Origin: Mycobacterium szulgai
Lineage (GTDB): Bacteria > Actinomycetota > Actinomycetes > Mycobacteriales > Mycobacteriaceae
Direction of reading: 5' to 3'
Assembly (NCBI RefSeq): GCF_002116635.1
Contig: NZ_LQPW01000082.1
Span: 1-64,000 of the forward strand
Length of the DNA stretch: 64,000 nucleotides
The notes beneath the pieces were generated by a model, which saw nothing but the letters and a program-made list of their open reading frames with translations, did no database searches and was not told where the DNA came from. Shown here one piece after another: positions 26,045 to 35,419 of this stretch. Every line of letters starts with the position of its first letter. Positions within the stretch are counted from its first letter, which is position 1. Position numbers and translations under genes: made by a program.

Positions 26045-26067
26045 AATTCCTTGCTAAACAAGGAATT
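26045..26067 (-). terminator. Strong 9-bp inverted repeat, possible terminator
   Basis: AATTCCTTG-CTAAA-CAAGGAATT is a perfect 9-bp stem with a 5-nt loop, 16 bases past the stop of the membrane-anchored gene (26084) and 53 bases before the ArsR operator. It has no clear T-run, so it is either a poor terminator or another operator upstream of arsR. Confidence 0.4.
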
Positions 26068-26083
26068 CCGCTGAACCAGGACG

Positions 26084-26833
26084 TCAGTTACCGGCGAACC
26101 AAGCCGTGACAACTGTGCGTGTTTGCGGGGGCGGCAGGTGCGGGTTCCCGGCGCCCAGCGATCCCACTTTGACCGTCCACAGAGCCTGGGAGCGATCGAT
26201 CGCCGCTGCACCGCCGTCCGGTCTGACCGGCATGAGGACGGCCGGCGTTTCATTCGGACAGCCGTACGCGGCAACCAAGCCGTCGTCGCGTCCGCCCCAG
26301 GCGCCGCCGTTGCGCAGCCGGCATTGCGTGCCGTCATCGAGAAGCAAAGCGAACGGTGCCGGTGTCGGCGGTGGCAGCACATGCGGAAGCGGATCGGCGG
26401 ACGCCACTTGGCGTAGCCCCTTGTCCCAGGGATCGGTGAGGCACCACAGAGTTCCCGGCGTCGACGGCCCGCCCGGCCAACACACGTCAGCGCCGGCGGC
26501 GTTAGGCGCGCAGTAGTAGATGTCGTCGGCCACCGCCGCCGGCGACGCGGTGCAGCCGAAGACATCGCTGACCCGTCCAGGATCCTGGCTCGGGTCGTGT
26601 GAGGGCGGCAACTGCCTAAACCCGTTGATCGCCTGCCCGTTGGCATCGACGGGCACGACCGTAATGACCTGGGTGCCCTTGGGTATGGCCGGTGAGGTGA
26701 AGTGCGGCGGCGCGACCTCGGGCTGGCCGATCAAGCGGTAATGCAGCAGTGCCCATGTCGTGGCCGCGACGGCGAGGACCGCAACGAAGCCGACGGCGAC
26801 AACACCGGCCCAACGCGATGATCTCGACGTCAT
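26084..26833 (-). CDS. Membrane-anchored extracytoplasmic protein, function unknown
   Basis: The 249-residue protein has one N-terminal membrane segment (about 8-28: AGVVAVGFVAVLAVAATTWA) with no lipobox, then an outside domain with several cysteines (FGCTASPAA, YYCAPNA, DVCWPGG, LWCLTDP, CRLRNGG, YGCPNE) likely paired as disulfides. The pattern is a conserved actinobacterial exported protein without known role. ATG 26833 was chosen because the longer frame to 26869 would reach to 2 bases from the divergent gene's start. It lies between arsR and the metallo-beta-lactamase-fold gene. Confidence 0.75.
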   Translation of the reverse strand: MTSRSSRWAGVVAVGFVAVLAVAATTWALLHYRLIGQPEVAPPHFTSPAIPKGTQVITVVPVDANGQAINGFRQLPPSHDPSQDPGRVSDVFGCTASPAAVADDIYYCAPNAAGADVCWPGGPSTPGTLWCLTDPWDKGLRQVASADPLPHVLPPPTPAPFALLLDDGTQCRLRNGGAWGGRDDGLVAAYGCPNETPAVLMPVRPDGGAAAIDRSQALWTVKVGSLGAGNPHLPPPQTRTVVTAWFAGN

Positions 26834-26871
26834 TGACCGAATCGTACTGACATGCGCGCTACCTTTCATTG

Positions 26872-27585
26872 ATGCACTTCATCTGGGAACAGCTGACCGC
26901 GAGCATCCATCGGTGTCGGCTGGCGTTCTGTGATGTCACCATTGGGCTGGTGCAGGGCCAAACCGGAGCGCTGCTCGTCGATACCGGAACCACGCTCACC
27001 GAGGCGGCGGCGATCGACGCTGACGTCCGCGAGCTCTGCGCGTCCCCGGTGACCCATGTCGTATTGACGCACAAGCACTTCGACCATGTGCTGGGTTCGT
27101 CGATGTTCGCCGGGGCCGAAATCCACTGTGCGCCTGAAGTTGTCGATTACCTCTCGTCGGCTACCGGACAGCTGCGCGATCACGCCCTGCACTACGGGGC
27201 GAATGCGGCCGAGGTGGATCGCGCTATCGCCGCCCTGCGGCCACCCCCCAATGGAACGTGTGCGTCGGTCGTCGATCTCGGCGATCGCACGGTGACGATC
27301 ACGCATCTGGGCCCCGGGCATACCACCGGGGATCTGGTGGTAGTGGCACCTTGCGCCGACGGCGAGAGCAGTCCGGTCGTGGTGTTCACCGGCGATCTGG
27401 TCGAGGAGTCCGCCGATCCCTACATCGATGCGGATTCCGATGTGGCCGCCTGGCCGGGCACCCTCGACCGATTGCTGGAACTGGGCGGCGCGGCTGCCCG
27501 CTATGTTCCGGGTCACGGCAGGGTTGTCGACGCGGAGTTCATCCGCCGCCAACGAGATTGGCTGACCGAGCGCGCCGCCGGCTGA
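26872..27585 (+). CDS. Metallo-beta-lactamase-fold hydrolase (Rv1913-like)
   Basis: The 237-residue protein carries the binuclear metal motif HxHxDH as LTHKHFDHVLG (His67, His69, Asp71, His72). Downstream ligands are in GPGHTTGDLVV, FTGDLVEE and the C-terminal VPGHGRVVD. This set is typical of glyoxalase-II-like or lactonase-like hydrolases. The substrate is not evident. ATG 26872 is used; a TTG at 26869 directly precedes it. The position matches Rv1913 in gene order. It shares a 38-bp gap with the divergent membrane-anchored gene and converges with the next gene. Confidence 0.88.
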   Translation: MHFIWEQLTASIHRCRLAFCDVTIGLVQGQTGALLVDTGTTLTEAAAIDADVRELCASPVTHVVLTHKHFDHVLGSSMFAGAEIHCAPEVVDYLSSATGQLRDHALHYGANAAEVDRAIAALRPPPNGTCASVVDLGDRTVTITHLGPGHTTGDLVVVAPCADGESSPVVVFTGDLVEESADPYIDADSDVAAWPGTLDRLLELGGAAARYVPGHGRVVDAEFIRRQRDWLTERAAG

Positions 27586-27600
27586 CGCCGCTGACCGGCG

Positions 27601-28041
27601 CTAGCTCGCCTTCGCCGAGCAGGCGGCGACGAGCGCATCGGGATCAGTCACGCTGAGCACCAGCTGACTCACCTTCACCGACTTGCGCATCCACACCTTG
27701 GCCTGCGCCGGCGGGTCGATCGTCAGCGCCACCAGGCCTTTTAGCGATCCATTCACCAGCCAGCGCGAGCCGAAGAAATGCACTCCGGCGGTGTATGCGC
27801 GGCTGTTCGTCGGCTCGGCATTCTTGATTGATCTCAACGGGATGTCGGCGGTAAACGCCCAGCCCATCTTCACGTGAAGGTTCTGCCCGTCGACTCGCAG
27901 CTCGCTGGTTTTGGGGCCGAGCCCAAGCGGCACCGATAGCAGGAGATACCACCGGTCAAAGCGCAATTCGGTCTGCACGGACTCGACGGTACTCGCAGTC
28001 GAGTCCGTGCGGAGAGCAATTTCTCGCCACCTCGCCGCCAC
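27601..28041 (-). CDS. Conserved hypothetical protein (Rv1914c-like), PH-like
   Basis: The 146-residue frame starts at GTG 28041; GTG 27978 (VQTELRFDRWYLLL) is an alternative giving 125 residues. The core has alternating strands (TSELRVDGQNLHVKMGWAF, IPLRSIKNAEP, GVHFFGSRWLVNGSLKGLVAL) and a C-terminal helix with TDPDALVAAC, resembling small bacterial PH-like domains. There is no signal peptide or membrane segment. It is divergent from aceA and, if 28041 is right, its start lies 22 bases from the palindrome at 28064, so both genes may share control. Confidence 0.72.
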   Translation of the reverse strand: MAARWREIALRTDSTASTVESVQTELRFDRWYLLLSVPLGLGPKTSELRVDGQNLHVKMGWAFTADIPLRSIKNAEPTNSRAYTAGVHFFGSRWLVNGSLKGLVALTIDPPAQAKVWMRKSVKVSQLVLSVTDPDALVAACSAKAS

Positions 28042-28063
28042 TGGTGGGGCGCGTTGTCGGCCG

Positions 28064-28095
28064 GTGATTTAGATCACTCGCTCGAGGAATACACT
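28064..28095 (+). promoter_or_regulatory. Candidate aceA promoter with CRP-like palindrome
   Basis: GTGA-TTTAGA-TCAC (28064-28077) matches the core of the mycobacterial CRP site (TGTGA-N6-TCACA) except at the outermost bases. A plausible -10 hexamer TACACT follows at 28090-28095, with TTTAGA (28068-28073) as a weak -35 inside the palindrome. Overlap with the -35 would favour direct repression or class II activation. It is inferred from sequence only. Confidence 0.5.
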
Positions 28096-28138
28096 CTCTG
28101 CGTCAGGGGAAATCGGGGCTGAAGAGGAGCGTAAGGCC

Positions 28139-30439
28139 ATGGCCATTGCCGAGACGGACACTGCGGTCCAATCATCGTTCGAGCAGGACTTCGAGAAAGA
28201 CGTCGCCGCGACCCAGCAGTACTTCGACAGCTCGCGCTTTTCGTCGATAACTCGGCTTTATAGCGCCCGACAGGTCGCCGAACAGCGCGGCACCATTCCG
28301 ACCGACTACACCGTGGCGCGCGAGGCCGCGGCGGCGTTCTACGTGCGTCTGCGCGAACTGTTCGCCGAACACAAGAGCATCACCACGTTCGGGCCGTACT
28401 CGCCGGGACAGGCCGTGAGCATGAAGCGGATGGGCATCGAGGCGATCTATCTGGGCGGCTGGGCAACCTCGGCCAAGGGTTCCACCACCGAAGACCCCGG
28501 CCCCGACCTCGCCAGCTACCCGCTGAGCCAGGTGCCCGACGACGCAGCGGTGTTGGTGCGCGCCCTGCTCACCGCTGACCGCAATCAGGAATACCAGCGC
28601 CTGAACATGAGCGAACGGGCGCGAGCTACGGCTCCCAACTACGACTTCCGTCCGTTCATCATCGCCGACGCCGACACCGGCCATGGTGGTGATCCGCACG
28701 TGCGCAACCTGATTCGCCGCTTCGTCGAAGTCGGCGTGCCGGGTTACCACATCGAGGACCAGCGACCGGGGACCAAGAAGTGCGGACACCAGGGCGGCAA
28801 GGTTCTGGTGCCGTCGGACGAACAGATCAAGCGGCTCAATGCCGCCCGCTTCCAGCTTGACGTCATGCGAGTGCCCGGCATCATCGTCGCCCGCACCGAT
28901 GCCGAGGCCGCCAACCTGATCGACAGCCGCGCCGACGAGCGCGACCAGCCGTTCCTGCTTGGCGCCACCAACTTGAAAGTGCCGTCTTACAAGTCCTGCT
29001 TCCTGGCGCTGGTGCGCCGCTTCTACGACCTGGGCGTCACGGACCTCAACGGCCATCTGCTCTATGCGCTCAGCGACGGCGAATACGACGCGGCCAACGC
29101 ATGGCTTGAGCGCCAAGGGATCATGGGCCTGGTGTCCGAGGCCGTCAACACGTGGCGGGAGAACGGCCAGAAGTCGATCGACGACGTCTATGACCAAGTC
29201 GAGTCCCGGTTTGTGGCCGCCTGGGAAGATGACGCCGGGGTCATGACCTACGGCGATGCCGTGGCTGAGGTGCTTGCATTCGGCGAGAGTGAAGGCGAGC
29301 CGGCCGGCATGAGCACCGAGGAATGGCGGGCCTTCTCCGCGCGCGCGTCGCTGTACGAAGCGCGGCAAAAGGCAAAGGAATTGGGCGCCGACGCCAGTTG
29401 GGACTGCGAGCTGGCGAAAACACCTGAGGGGTATTACCAGATCCGCGGCGGCATCCCGTATGCGATCGCCAAGTCGCTGGCGGCCGCACCCTTTGCCGAC
29501 ATCCTCTGGATGGAGACCAAGACCGCGGATCTGGCCGATGCCCGGGAGTTCGCCGAGGCCATCCACGCCGTGTTCCCCGAACAGATGCTGGCCTACAACC
29601 TCTCGCCATCGTTCAACTGGGACACCACCGGCATGACCGATGACGAGATGAAACAGTTCCCCATAGAGCTCGGCAAGATGGGCTTCGTCTTCAACTTCAT
29701 CACCTATGGCGGGCACCAGATCGACGGTGTTGCCGCCGAGGAGTTCGCCACCTCACTGCAGCAGGACGGCATGCTGGCGCTGGCTCGATTGCAGCGCAAG
29801 ATGCGTCTGGTCGAGTCGCCGTACCGCACGCCACAGACCTTGGTCGGCGGGCCGCGCAGCGACGCGGCACTGGCCGCCTCGTCAGGGCGCACGGCCACCA
29901 CCAAGGCGATGGGCAAGGGCTCCACCCAACACCAGCACCTGGTGCAGACCGAGGTGCCCAAGAAGCTGCTGGAGGAGTGGCTGGCGCTGTGGAGCGACCA
30001 CTACAAGTTGGGTGAGAAGCTGCGCGTGACACTGCGGCCGCGCCGCGCCGGGTCGGACGTTCTCGAACTCGGGATCTACGGCAGCGGCGATGAGCAGCTG
30101 GCCAACGTCGTCGTCGACCCCATCAAAGACCGGCATGGTCGCAGCATCCTGCAGGTGCGCGATCAGAACACCTTCGCCGAGAAGCTACGGCAGAAGCGGC
30201 TGATGACCTTGATCCACTTATGGCTCGTGCATCGATTCAAGGCCGACGCGGTGTACTACGTCACGCCTACCGAGGACAACCAATACCAGACCGAGAAGAT
30301 GAAGTCCCATGGGATCTTCAGTGAGGTCTATCAGGAAGTCGGCGAGATCATCGTCGCCGAGGTGAACCACCCGCGCATCGCCGAGCTGCTCACACCCGAC
30401 CGGGTGGCGCTGCGAAAGTTGATCCTCAAGGAGGGATGA
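28139..30439 (+). CDS. aceA: Isocitrate lyase 2, full length
   Basis: The 766-residue enzyme cleaves isocitrate to glyoxylate and succinate (glyoxylate shunt); mycobacterial ICLs also serve the methylcitrate cycle. The catalytic motif KKCGH is at 213-217, with Cys215 matching the published residue number for M. tuberculosis ICL2. Metal/substrate motifs include [11 protein letters not shown] and NLSPSFNWD. The C-terminal 150 or so residues (from about 600) form the extra domain that binds acetyl-CoA or propionyl-CoA and activates ICL2. In H37Rv the gene is broken into aceAa and aceAb; here it is continuous. AGGAG lies 9 bases before ATG 28139. Confidence 0.96.
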   Translation: MAIAETDTAVQSSFEQDFEKDVAATQQYFDSSRFSSITRLYSARQVAEQRGTIPTDYTVAREAAAAFYVRLRELFAEHKSITTFGPYSPGQAVSMKRMGIEAIYLGGWATSAKGSTTEDPGPDLASYPLSQVPDDAAVLVRALLTADRNQEYQRLNMSERARATAPNYDFRPFIIADADTGHGGDPHVRNLIRRFVEVGVPGYHIEDQRPGTKKCGHQGGKVLVPSDEQIKRLNAARFQLDVMRVPGIIVARTDAEAANLIDSRADERDQPFLLGATNLKVPSYKSCFLALVRRFYDLGVTDLNGHLLYALSDGEYDAANAWLERQGIMGLVSEAVNTWRENGQKSIDDVYDQVESRFVAAWEDDAGVMTYGDAVAEVLAFGESEGEPAGMSTEEWRAFSARASLYEARQKAKELGADASWDCELAKTPEGYYQIRGGIPYAIAKSLAAAPFADILWMETKTADLADAREFAEAIHAVFPEQMLAYNLSPSFNWDTTGMTDDEMKQFPIELGKMGFVFNFITYGGHQIDGVAAEEFATSLQQDGMLALARLQRKMRLVESPYRTPQTLVGGPRSDAALAASSGRTATTKAMGKGSTQHQHLVQTEVPKKLLEEWLALWSDHYKLGEKLRVTLRPRRAGSDVLELGIYGSGDEQLANVVVDPIKDRHGRSILQVRDQNTFAEKLRQKRLMTLIHLWLVHRFKADAVYYVTPTEDNQYQTEKMKSHGIFSEVYQEVGEIIVAEVNHPRIAELLTPDRVALRKLILKEG

Positions 30440-30460
30440 CGAGCGCTGGCGCGAGCCGGC

Positions 30461-31270
30461 TCAGATGACCTGCACACCCTCCGGGACTGTCGCCGGGTCG
30501 CGCCAAAAGGAGTGTCCGATAAAGGCCTGGAACAGATCGGGCGGCAGCAGCGTCTTGCGTGGCTCGGCCCGGACCGCGCCGCGCACCGTGTGCAGCCCAG
30601 GTGTGCCGGCTCGTTGGTCGAACTCGGTGACGTCGTAATCGACGTGGCCGAAGTCGTGCTCGAAAACCGGCTCGCCGATAAACGAATAGATGGCGTGCAT
30701 CGTCTTGGCCGGGTCAGTGGTCAGTGTCTCGTACTGAACGAGCAGCAAGCGGCCGACTTGTTCGCCGAAGCACGCCTGCTTCAGCGCCTCGAATGGACCG
30801 CCGACCATTCCAGCCGACGACACAATCTCATGGGCACGGGTATAGACCGTCCCGCCGGGGCTGTAGCTGAATAGCCCGGAGGGATTGAAGACGTTGCGCT
30901 GGATCAGGCGCTCGATGCTATCTACCACCCAGGGCAGATCACGCACGCAGGCAATGACTTTCGCGTCGGGAAACAGCCTGGCGATCGTCGACATGCGAGC
31001 GCACCACACACGGCTGGTATCGAAGATCACCTCGGCACTGCAATCGGCGTAGTAGTTGTCGAACAACCCGCGCAGGATTCGCTCGCGCTTGGCGTCGTCG
31101 AGGAACGTCGAAAACTCGTTGCTTGCGCTCATCTGCCCGAGCAGGCCGGCGAACAGACCCTCCAGCGGACCCGACATTCCCGCCTCGAATCGTGGGTTTT
31201 GCCGCAACAACGCGGCCAGCAGCGTCGAGCCCGAGCGCGGCAGGCCCGAGATGAAGTGGATGGATCTCAT
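30461..31270 (-). CDS. Sulfotransferase family protein
   Basis: The 269-residue protein has the PAPS 5'-phosphosulfate loop near the N-terminus (SGLPRSGSTLLAALL, 8-22) and a 3'-phosphate-binding strand and helix, VIACVRDLPWVVDSIERLI. A late LLVQYETLTTDPAKTM is the usual helix-helix pairing region. It should transfer sulfate from PAPS to a hydroxyl, perhaps on a cell-envelope glycolipid. No signal peptide is present, so it acts in the cytoplasm. It is absent from the H37Rv order as I recall it, lying between aceA and the PPE pair. It converges on aceA with a 21-base gap. Confidence 0.85.
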   Translation of the reverse strand: MRSIHFISGLPRSGSTLLAALLRQNPRFEAGMSGPLEGLFAGLLGQMSASNEFSTFLDDAKRERILRGLFDNYYADCSAEVIFDTSRVWCARMSTIARLFPDAKVIACVRDLPWVVDSIERLIQRNVFNPSGLFSYSPGGTVYTRAHEIVSSAGMVGGPFEALKQACFGEQVGRLLLVQYETLTTDPAKTMHAIYSFIGEPVFEHDFGHVDYDVTEFDQRAGTPGLHTVRGAVRAEPRKTLLPPDLFQAFIGHSFWRDPATVPEGVQVI

Positions 31271-31409
31271 GGATACGTCTCCCGTCTACGCCCACAACAT
31301 GGCGCTGCTGGTGGACATCAGGGCTGCTAGGCCAGCAAGCCTATCCGATTTCAGTTTTGGCTCAGCGTCCGTCGCTGCAACTTCTTTCACGCGGCCTGCA
31401 CCAATGCCG

Positions 31410-34400
31410 TTACGCGGTCTGGAAGAACAGGCCCGACAGGTGGTGGCCGACGCCGGCGACGCCCGAGACGAAGCTGTTGACCGCGGCGGGCAGGGTGCCG
31501 GTGTTTGCGAAGCCCGAGACCGCGCTGCCCAGGTTGTTGAAGCCCGACACCAAACCACCGTAGTTCTGGTAGCCCGAGCCGCCCAGCACCCCGGTGGGGT
31601 TGGTGTTGAACCAACCCGAAAGACCGGTGCCGTTGTTGCCGTACCCGGAGTTGCCGCCGGGGCCGGAGTTAAAGAAGCCCGATGACGGACCGGTACTCGC
31701 GTTGAAGTAGCCGGGCGCCGGCGGGACGTCGAACCCGCCCAAGACGGTGGCCGGCATATGAATGCTCGGGATGGTGAGCGGGGGCGTGGTGAAGGCCGCC
31801 AAGCCGATGGGCGGGATGGTGAACGGCGGCGTCGTCATCGCCGGAACACCCAACTGCGGCAACGTAAACCCGTCAACCGCGATCGGCGGAATAGCAAACG
31901 GCGGCGTCGTCATCGCCGGAATACCCAACTGCGGCAACGTAAAACCGTCAACCGCGATCGGCGGAACGGCATACGGCGGCGTCGTCATCGCCGGAATGCC
32001 CAACTGCGGCAACGTAAACCCGTCAACCGCGATCGGCGGAACGGCATACGGCGGTGTCGTCATCGCCGGGATACTGAGCTGCGGCAACGTAAACCCATCG
32101 ACCCCGATCGCCGGAATGGTCAACTGCGGAGTCGCGAACTGCGGAGTGCTGAGCGACGGCAGCGTAAACCCATCAGTCGCGATCGCCGGAACAGCTATCT
32201 GGGGAGTCGAGAACTGCGGAGTGCTGAGCGACGGCAGCGTAAAGCCCTGTGCTCCGATCGCTGGAATGGTCAACTGCGGAGTCGTGAACTGCGGAGTGCT
32301 GATCGACGGAAGCGTAAAGCCGTCGGTCACGATCGGCGGAATGCTCACCTGCGGAGTATCGAACTGCGGAGTGCTGATCGAGGGAAGCGTGAATCCACTG
32401 GTCACGATGGCCGGAACGGAAATCTGGGGAGTGGTGATCGTGGCAGTGGTGACGTCGGGAAGGTCGAAGCCGGCCACGCCGATGGGGTTGATGTGGATTG
32501 CGGGGAGATTGATGGTCGGAAGGTTGATAGCGGGGACATTGATTGATTCGATCGCGTAGGGGATTGCGAACCCGGAGAGGTCACCGCCGCCGATACTGAT
32601 ATACGCCTGGGGGCCGCCAGCGCCCCTCGTGGTGCCAGGACCATTAACGCCCCCGCCGATTTGTGGTACCACGCCGCTAACACCTGTATTGGCAAAAGAT
32701 AGGTTGTTCGGAATATACAACACGACATTCTTAATAAACGCCGAGGGCAGGTAAACATGGCCGGTACTTAGTGTTCCCGCTATCCTGGGAGTAGTAAACG
32801 CATTTGTGCTGAGGCCGCTGATCGTAATTGCCGGGGTATCCAATGCCGGCAGGCTAAAGCCACCGATATGGGTGCCGCGGGCTAATGTGATGGGCGGAAC
32901 ACTGATTGCCGGGAGGGTCAGCGGGGGCAGGTTAAACGCGCCTACCGTGCCACCCGACGGAATATTGATGGGCGGAACAGTCACCCCCGGAATAGTCAGC
33001 TTCGGCAGGTTGAACGCACCCACGGTGCCGCCTGAAGGAATATTGATCGGCGGGACAGTCACTCCGGGAATGGTCAGCTGGGGCAGACTGAATGCGCCCA
33101 CCGTGCCGCCTGAAGGAATATTGATCGGCGGAACAGTCACCGCCGGAATAGTCAGCGGCGGCAAACTGAATGCGCCCACGGTGCCGCCTGAAGGAATATT
33201 GATCGGCGGTACCGTCACTGACGGAAGGGTCAGCTGGGGCAAGCTGAACGCACCCACCGTGATATTCGCCGGCGTCGTCGCAGCCGGAATCGACAACGAC
33301 GGCAACGTCAACCCCGGCAAGCTGAACGCACCCACCGTGATATTCGCCGGCGTCGTCGCAGCCGGAATCGACAACGACGGCAACGTCAACCCCGGCAAGC
33401 TGAACGCACCCACCGTGATATTCGCCGGGGTTGTCGACGCCGGGATCGACAGCGATGGCAAGGTCAGGGCGGGCAGCTCGAAGGCGGGAACCGACACTCC
33501 CGGTATCTGAAGTGGCGGAAGTGTTAAGTCCGGGGTCTGGATGGCAAAGTGCAAGCTGCCTTGTCCCACGCCCCGGTAATAGACGCCATTGTTCATGTCG
33601 CCCGTGTTGAGCAGTCCATTGTTCATGTTCCCGAAGTTCAGCGCACCGGTGTTGATGTTGCCCGGGTTGAACACGCCGGTATTAGAGCTGCCCGTGTTGA
33701 AGCCGCCGGTGTTCGAAGAGCCCGAGTTGAAGCCGCCGAAGTTGAAGCTGCCGGTGTTGAAGTTGCCGGTGTTTGCGTTTCCGACATCCAAGAATCCGGT
33801 GTTGAACGAACCCGCATTGAGAAAGCCGGTGTTGCCTTGTCCCGAGTTGAACAAACCGGTGCTGAAGTGGCCGGAGTTTCCGATGCCGAAGCTGCCGTTG
33901 CCCGAGTTGAAGAAGCCGATGTTGCCGTTGCCCGAATTGAACAAACCGATATTGCCGGCGCCCGAGTTCAGTCCGCCGATACCGATCTGGTTGTTGCCGG
34001 TTAGCGCGAAGCCGATGTTGTTGTTGCCGGTGTTCGCGAATCCGACATTGCCGCTGCCGGTATTGGCCAACCCGATGTTGAAGTTACCCAGATTCGAGAA
34101 GCCGAAGTTGCTGATGCCCGCGTTACCAAAGCCCAGATTGTTGCTACCCAGGTTTGCCCAGCCGAAGTTTAAGGTGCCGAAATTACCGGATCCGAAGTTG
34201 GTGCTGCCCAGGTTCGCACTGCCGATGTTGCCCCAGCCGTTGTTGGCATTGCCGACATTGCCGCCACCGGCATTGCCCAATCCCAGGTTCAGAGTCGTGG
34301 TACGGCCCGGCACGGCCGGCTCCCCGGCCGCGGCCGGCACGCCGCCCAAACCGGATAGCGGTTGCGCGAAGGGAGAGAGCGCGGACACCACCGCTGACGC

Positions 34401-34871
34401 CCCGGCGTGATAGGCCGACATTGCCGACACATCCAGTGCCCACATCTCTTCATACAGACCCTCGAGCGCCGCGATCGCCGGCGCGTTCTGCCCGAACAGA
34501 TTCGACAGCACCAGCGACACCAGGCTAGAGCGATTGGCCGATACCAAAGCCGGACTCACCATCGCCGCACGCACCGCCTCGAACTCAGCGGCCATGGCAC
34601 CCGCATGCGAGGCCGCCTGCCCGGCCTGCGCCGCCGCACTGCTGAGCCAATTCACATACGGAGCAGCCGCCGCCGCCATCGCCACCGACGACGCACCCTG
34701 CCACGACCCATTCACCAGACCCGAGGTCACCGAACCGAAAGACGCCGCAGCCGAACCCAATTCATCTGCCAACCCGCCCCAGGCGGCCGCGGCTTCCAGC
34801 ATCGGTTCCGACCCGGCACCTGCGAGTATCAGAGCGGAGTTGACCTCCGGCGGCAACACTGAAAAGTTCAT
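31410..34871 (-). CDS. PPE-MPTR family protein (downstream copy of a tandem pair)
   Basis: The 1153-residue protein has a PPE domain (1-180: [15 protein letters not shown], then [12 protein letters not shown]) followed by about 230 residues of NxGxGNxG pentapeptide repeats (MPTR, about 195-430). A long Pro/Ile-rich array follows: 26-residue units ([16 protein letters not shown]), a unique segment with [16 protein letters not shown], and 25-residue units ([19 protein letters not shown]). The C-terminus returns to asparagine/glycine repeats ending [16 protein letters not shown] proteins are ESX-5 substrates at the cell surface. Position and strand match PPE34/PPE35 in H37Rv. Its ribosome site GAGAGG lies 8 bases upstream. 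Its PPE domain is nearly identical in DNA to the neighbouring copy. Confidence 0.93.
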   Translation of the reverse strand: MNFSVLPPEVNSALILAGAGSEPMLEAAAAWGGLADELGSAAASFGSVTSGLVNGSWQGASSVAMAAAAAPYVNWLSSAAAQAGQAASHAGAMAAEFEAVRAAMVSPALVSANRSSLVSLVLSNLFGQNAPAIAALEGLYEEMWALDVSAMSAYHAGASAVVSALSPFAQPLSGLGGVPAAAGEPAVPGRTTTLNLGLGNAGGGNVGNANNGWGNIGSANLGSTNFGSGNFGTLNFGWANLGSNNLGFGNAGISNFGFSNLGNFNIGLANTGSGNVGFANTGNNNIGFALTGNNQIGIGGLNSGAGNIGLFNSGNGNIGFFNSGNGSFGIGNSGHFSTGLFNSGQGNTGFLNAGSFNTGFLDVGNANTGNFNTGSFNFGGFNSGSSNTGGFNTGSSNTGVFNPGNINTGALNFGNMNNGLLNTGDMNNGVYYRGVGQGSLHFAIQTPDLTLPPLQIPGVSVPAFELPALTLPSLSIPASTTPANITVGAFSLPGLTLPSLSIPAATTPANITVGAFSLPGLTLPSLSIPAATTPANITVGAFSLPQLTLPSVTVPPINIPSGGTVGAFSLPPLTIPAVTVPPINIPSGGTVGAFSLPQLTIPGVTVPPINIPSGGTVGAFNLPKLTIPGVTVPPINIPSGGTVGAFNLPPLTLPAISVPPITLARGTHIGGFSLPALDTPAITISGLSTNAFTTPRIAGTLSTGHVYLPSAFIKNVVLYIPNNLSFANTGVSGVVPQIGGGVNGPGTTRGAGGPQAYISIGGGDLSGFAIPYAIESINVPAINLPTINLPAIHINPIGVAGFDLPDVTTATITTPQISVPAIVTSGFTLPSISTPQFDTPQVSIPPIVTDGFTLPSISTPQFTTPQLTIPAIGAQGFTLPSLSTPQFSTPQIAVPAIATDGFTLPSLSTPQFATPQLTIPAIGVDGFTLPQLSIPAMTTPPYAVPPIAVDGFTLPQLGIPAMTTPPYAVPPIAVDGFTLPQLGIPAMTTPPFAIPPIAVDGFTLPQLGVPAMTTPPFTIPPIGLAAFTTPPLTIPSIHMPATVLGGFDVPPAPGYFNASTGPSSGFFNSGPGGNSGYGNNGTGLSGWFNTNPTGVLGGSGYQNYGGLVSGFNNLGSAVSGFANTGTLPAAVNSFVSGVAGVGHHLSGLFFQTA
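31780..32400 (-). repeat. 75-nt (25-residue) coding repeats in the downstream PPE gene
   Basis: Units of 25 residues ([15 protein letters not shown] then [10 protein letters not shown]) are repeated, with nearly identical copies starting around 31830, 31905 and 31980; more diverged units ([14 protein letters not shown]) follow to about 32400. The homogeneity of neighbouring copies suggests recent slippage or gene conversion. Confidence 0.8.
32900..33480 (-). repeat. 78-nt (26-residue) coding repeats in the downstream PPE gene
   Basis: Two families of 78-nt units are seen. One ([15 protein letters not shown]) has nearly identical copies spaced exactly 78 nt apart, with the marker AAGCTGAACGCACCCACCGT at 33241, 33319 and 33397. 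The other ([12 protein letters not shown]) repeats from about 32930 to 33235. Confidence 0.82.
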
Positions 34872-35419
34872 CGCTCCAACCTCTCTCCAGCGGCATCAAG
34901 CCAAATAGCACTCAGGACAACCCGCTACCGCCCGACCGCTGCGTCGGCCGTCAAGCTGATGTCGTAGCGGAGAAGCTACGCGGACCACGAAGGGCATTTG
35001 TTCAATTTATAGAAACGAGACCTAACCGTTATCTGATCGTGATAACTTTTGGCAATAATTGCCAATTTGCTTTACAAAGGTGGTTCAGAGCGACAGTTCC
35101 GCCACTGATGTCAAGCACGTGCGGGCCCGGGCCGATGCCTACTTCCGCTGTTGCCAGTGCATTTCGGTGAACGAACGTACTCATCGCGTTAGTGTCGCTA
35201 ACAAAATATTCACCCGCGAATCAGACGAAAAGCGGGCGGTACGAACTGTTGAATTCAGGCGTACGCACGCCGAATTCTCACGAAAAACATGCAGTTTTCA
35301 GGCGGGTACGGTGCGCGTCGTGGCATTGGTCCCAGCCGCGGCGTGCGCACCAGGGCTCGAAAGATAGCGGGCCCGCCCGGTCGGTCCAGGCAAGCGCCGA
35401 CGGGCAGTTCTAAGGCTGA
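34872..35419 (-). promoter_or_regulatory. Intergenic region upstream of the downstream PPE gene
   Basis: No gene is seen in this 548-bp gap. The first 200 bp resemble the region upstream of the other PPE gene. Shared elements are a hairpin CGTAGC-GGAGAA-GCTACG (34963-34980, 92 bp from the start codon), a block AACCGTTATCT (from 35025), GTTATC...GATAAC (35028-35046) and an A/T palindrome TTGGCAA-TAA-TTGCCAA (35049-35065). Conservation of spacing suggests promoter and 5'-leader elements. The rest (about 35080-35419) shows nothing recognisable. Confidence 0.6.

Noticed and set aside
28172..29716. 514-residue minus-strand frame opposite aceA.
   Set aside because: Long only because of GC-rich third positions in aceA; no domain, and the sense frame is an unmistakable isocitrate lyase.
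31762..32559. 265- and 262-residue plus-strand frames, with further ones at 32806-34410 and 36315-37703, opposite the PPE genes.
   Set aside because: Antisense of regular repeats; their apparent repeats copy the period of the PPE arrays.
35059..35367. 102-residue frame between the PPE genes.
   Set aside because: Begins within the palindromic promoter-like region and has no ribosome site or family features.
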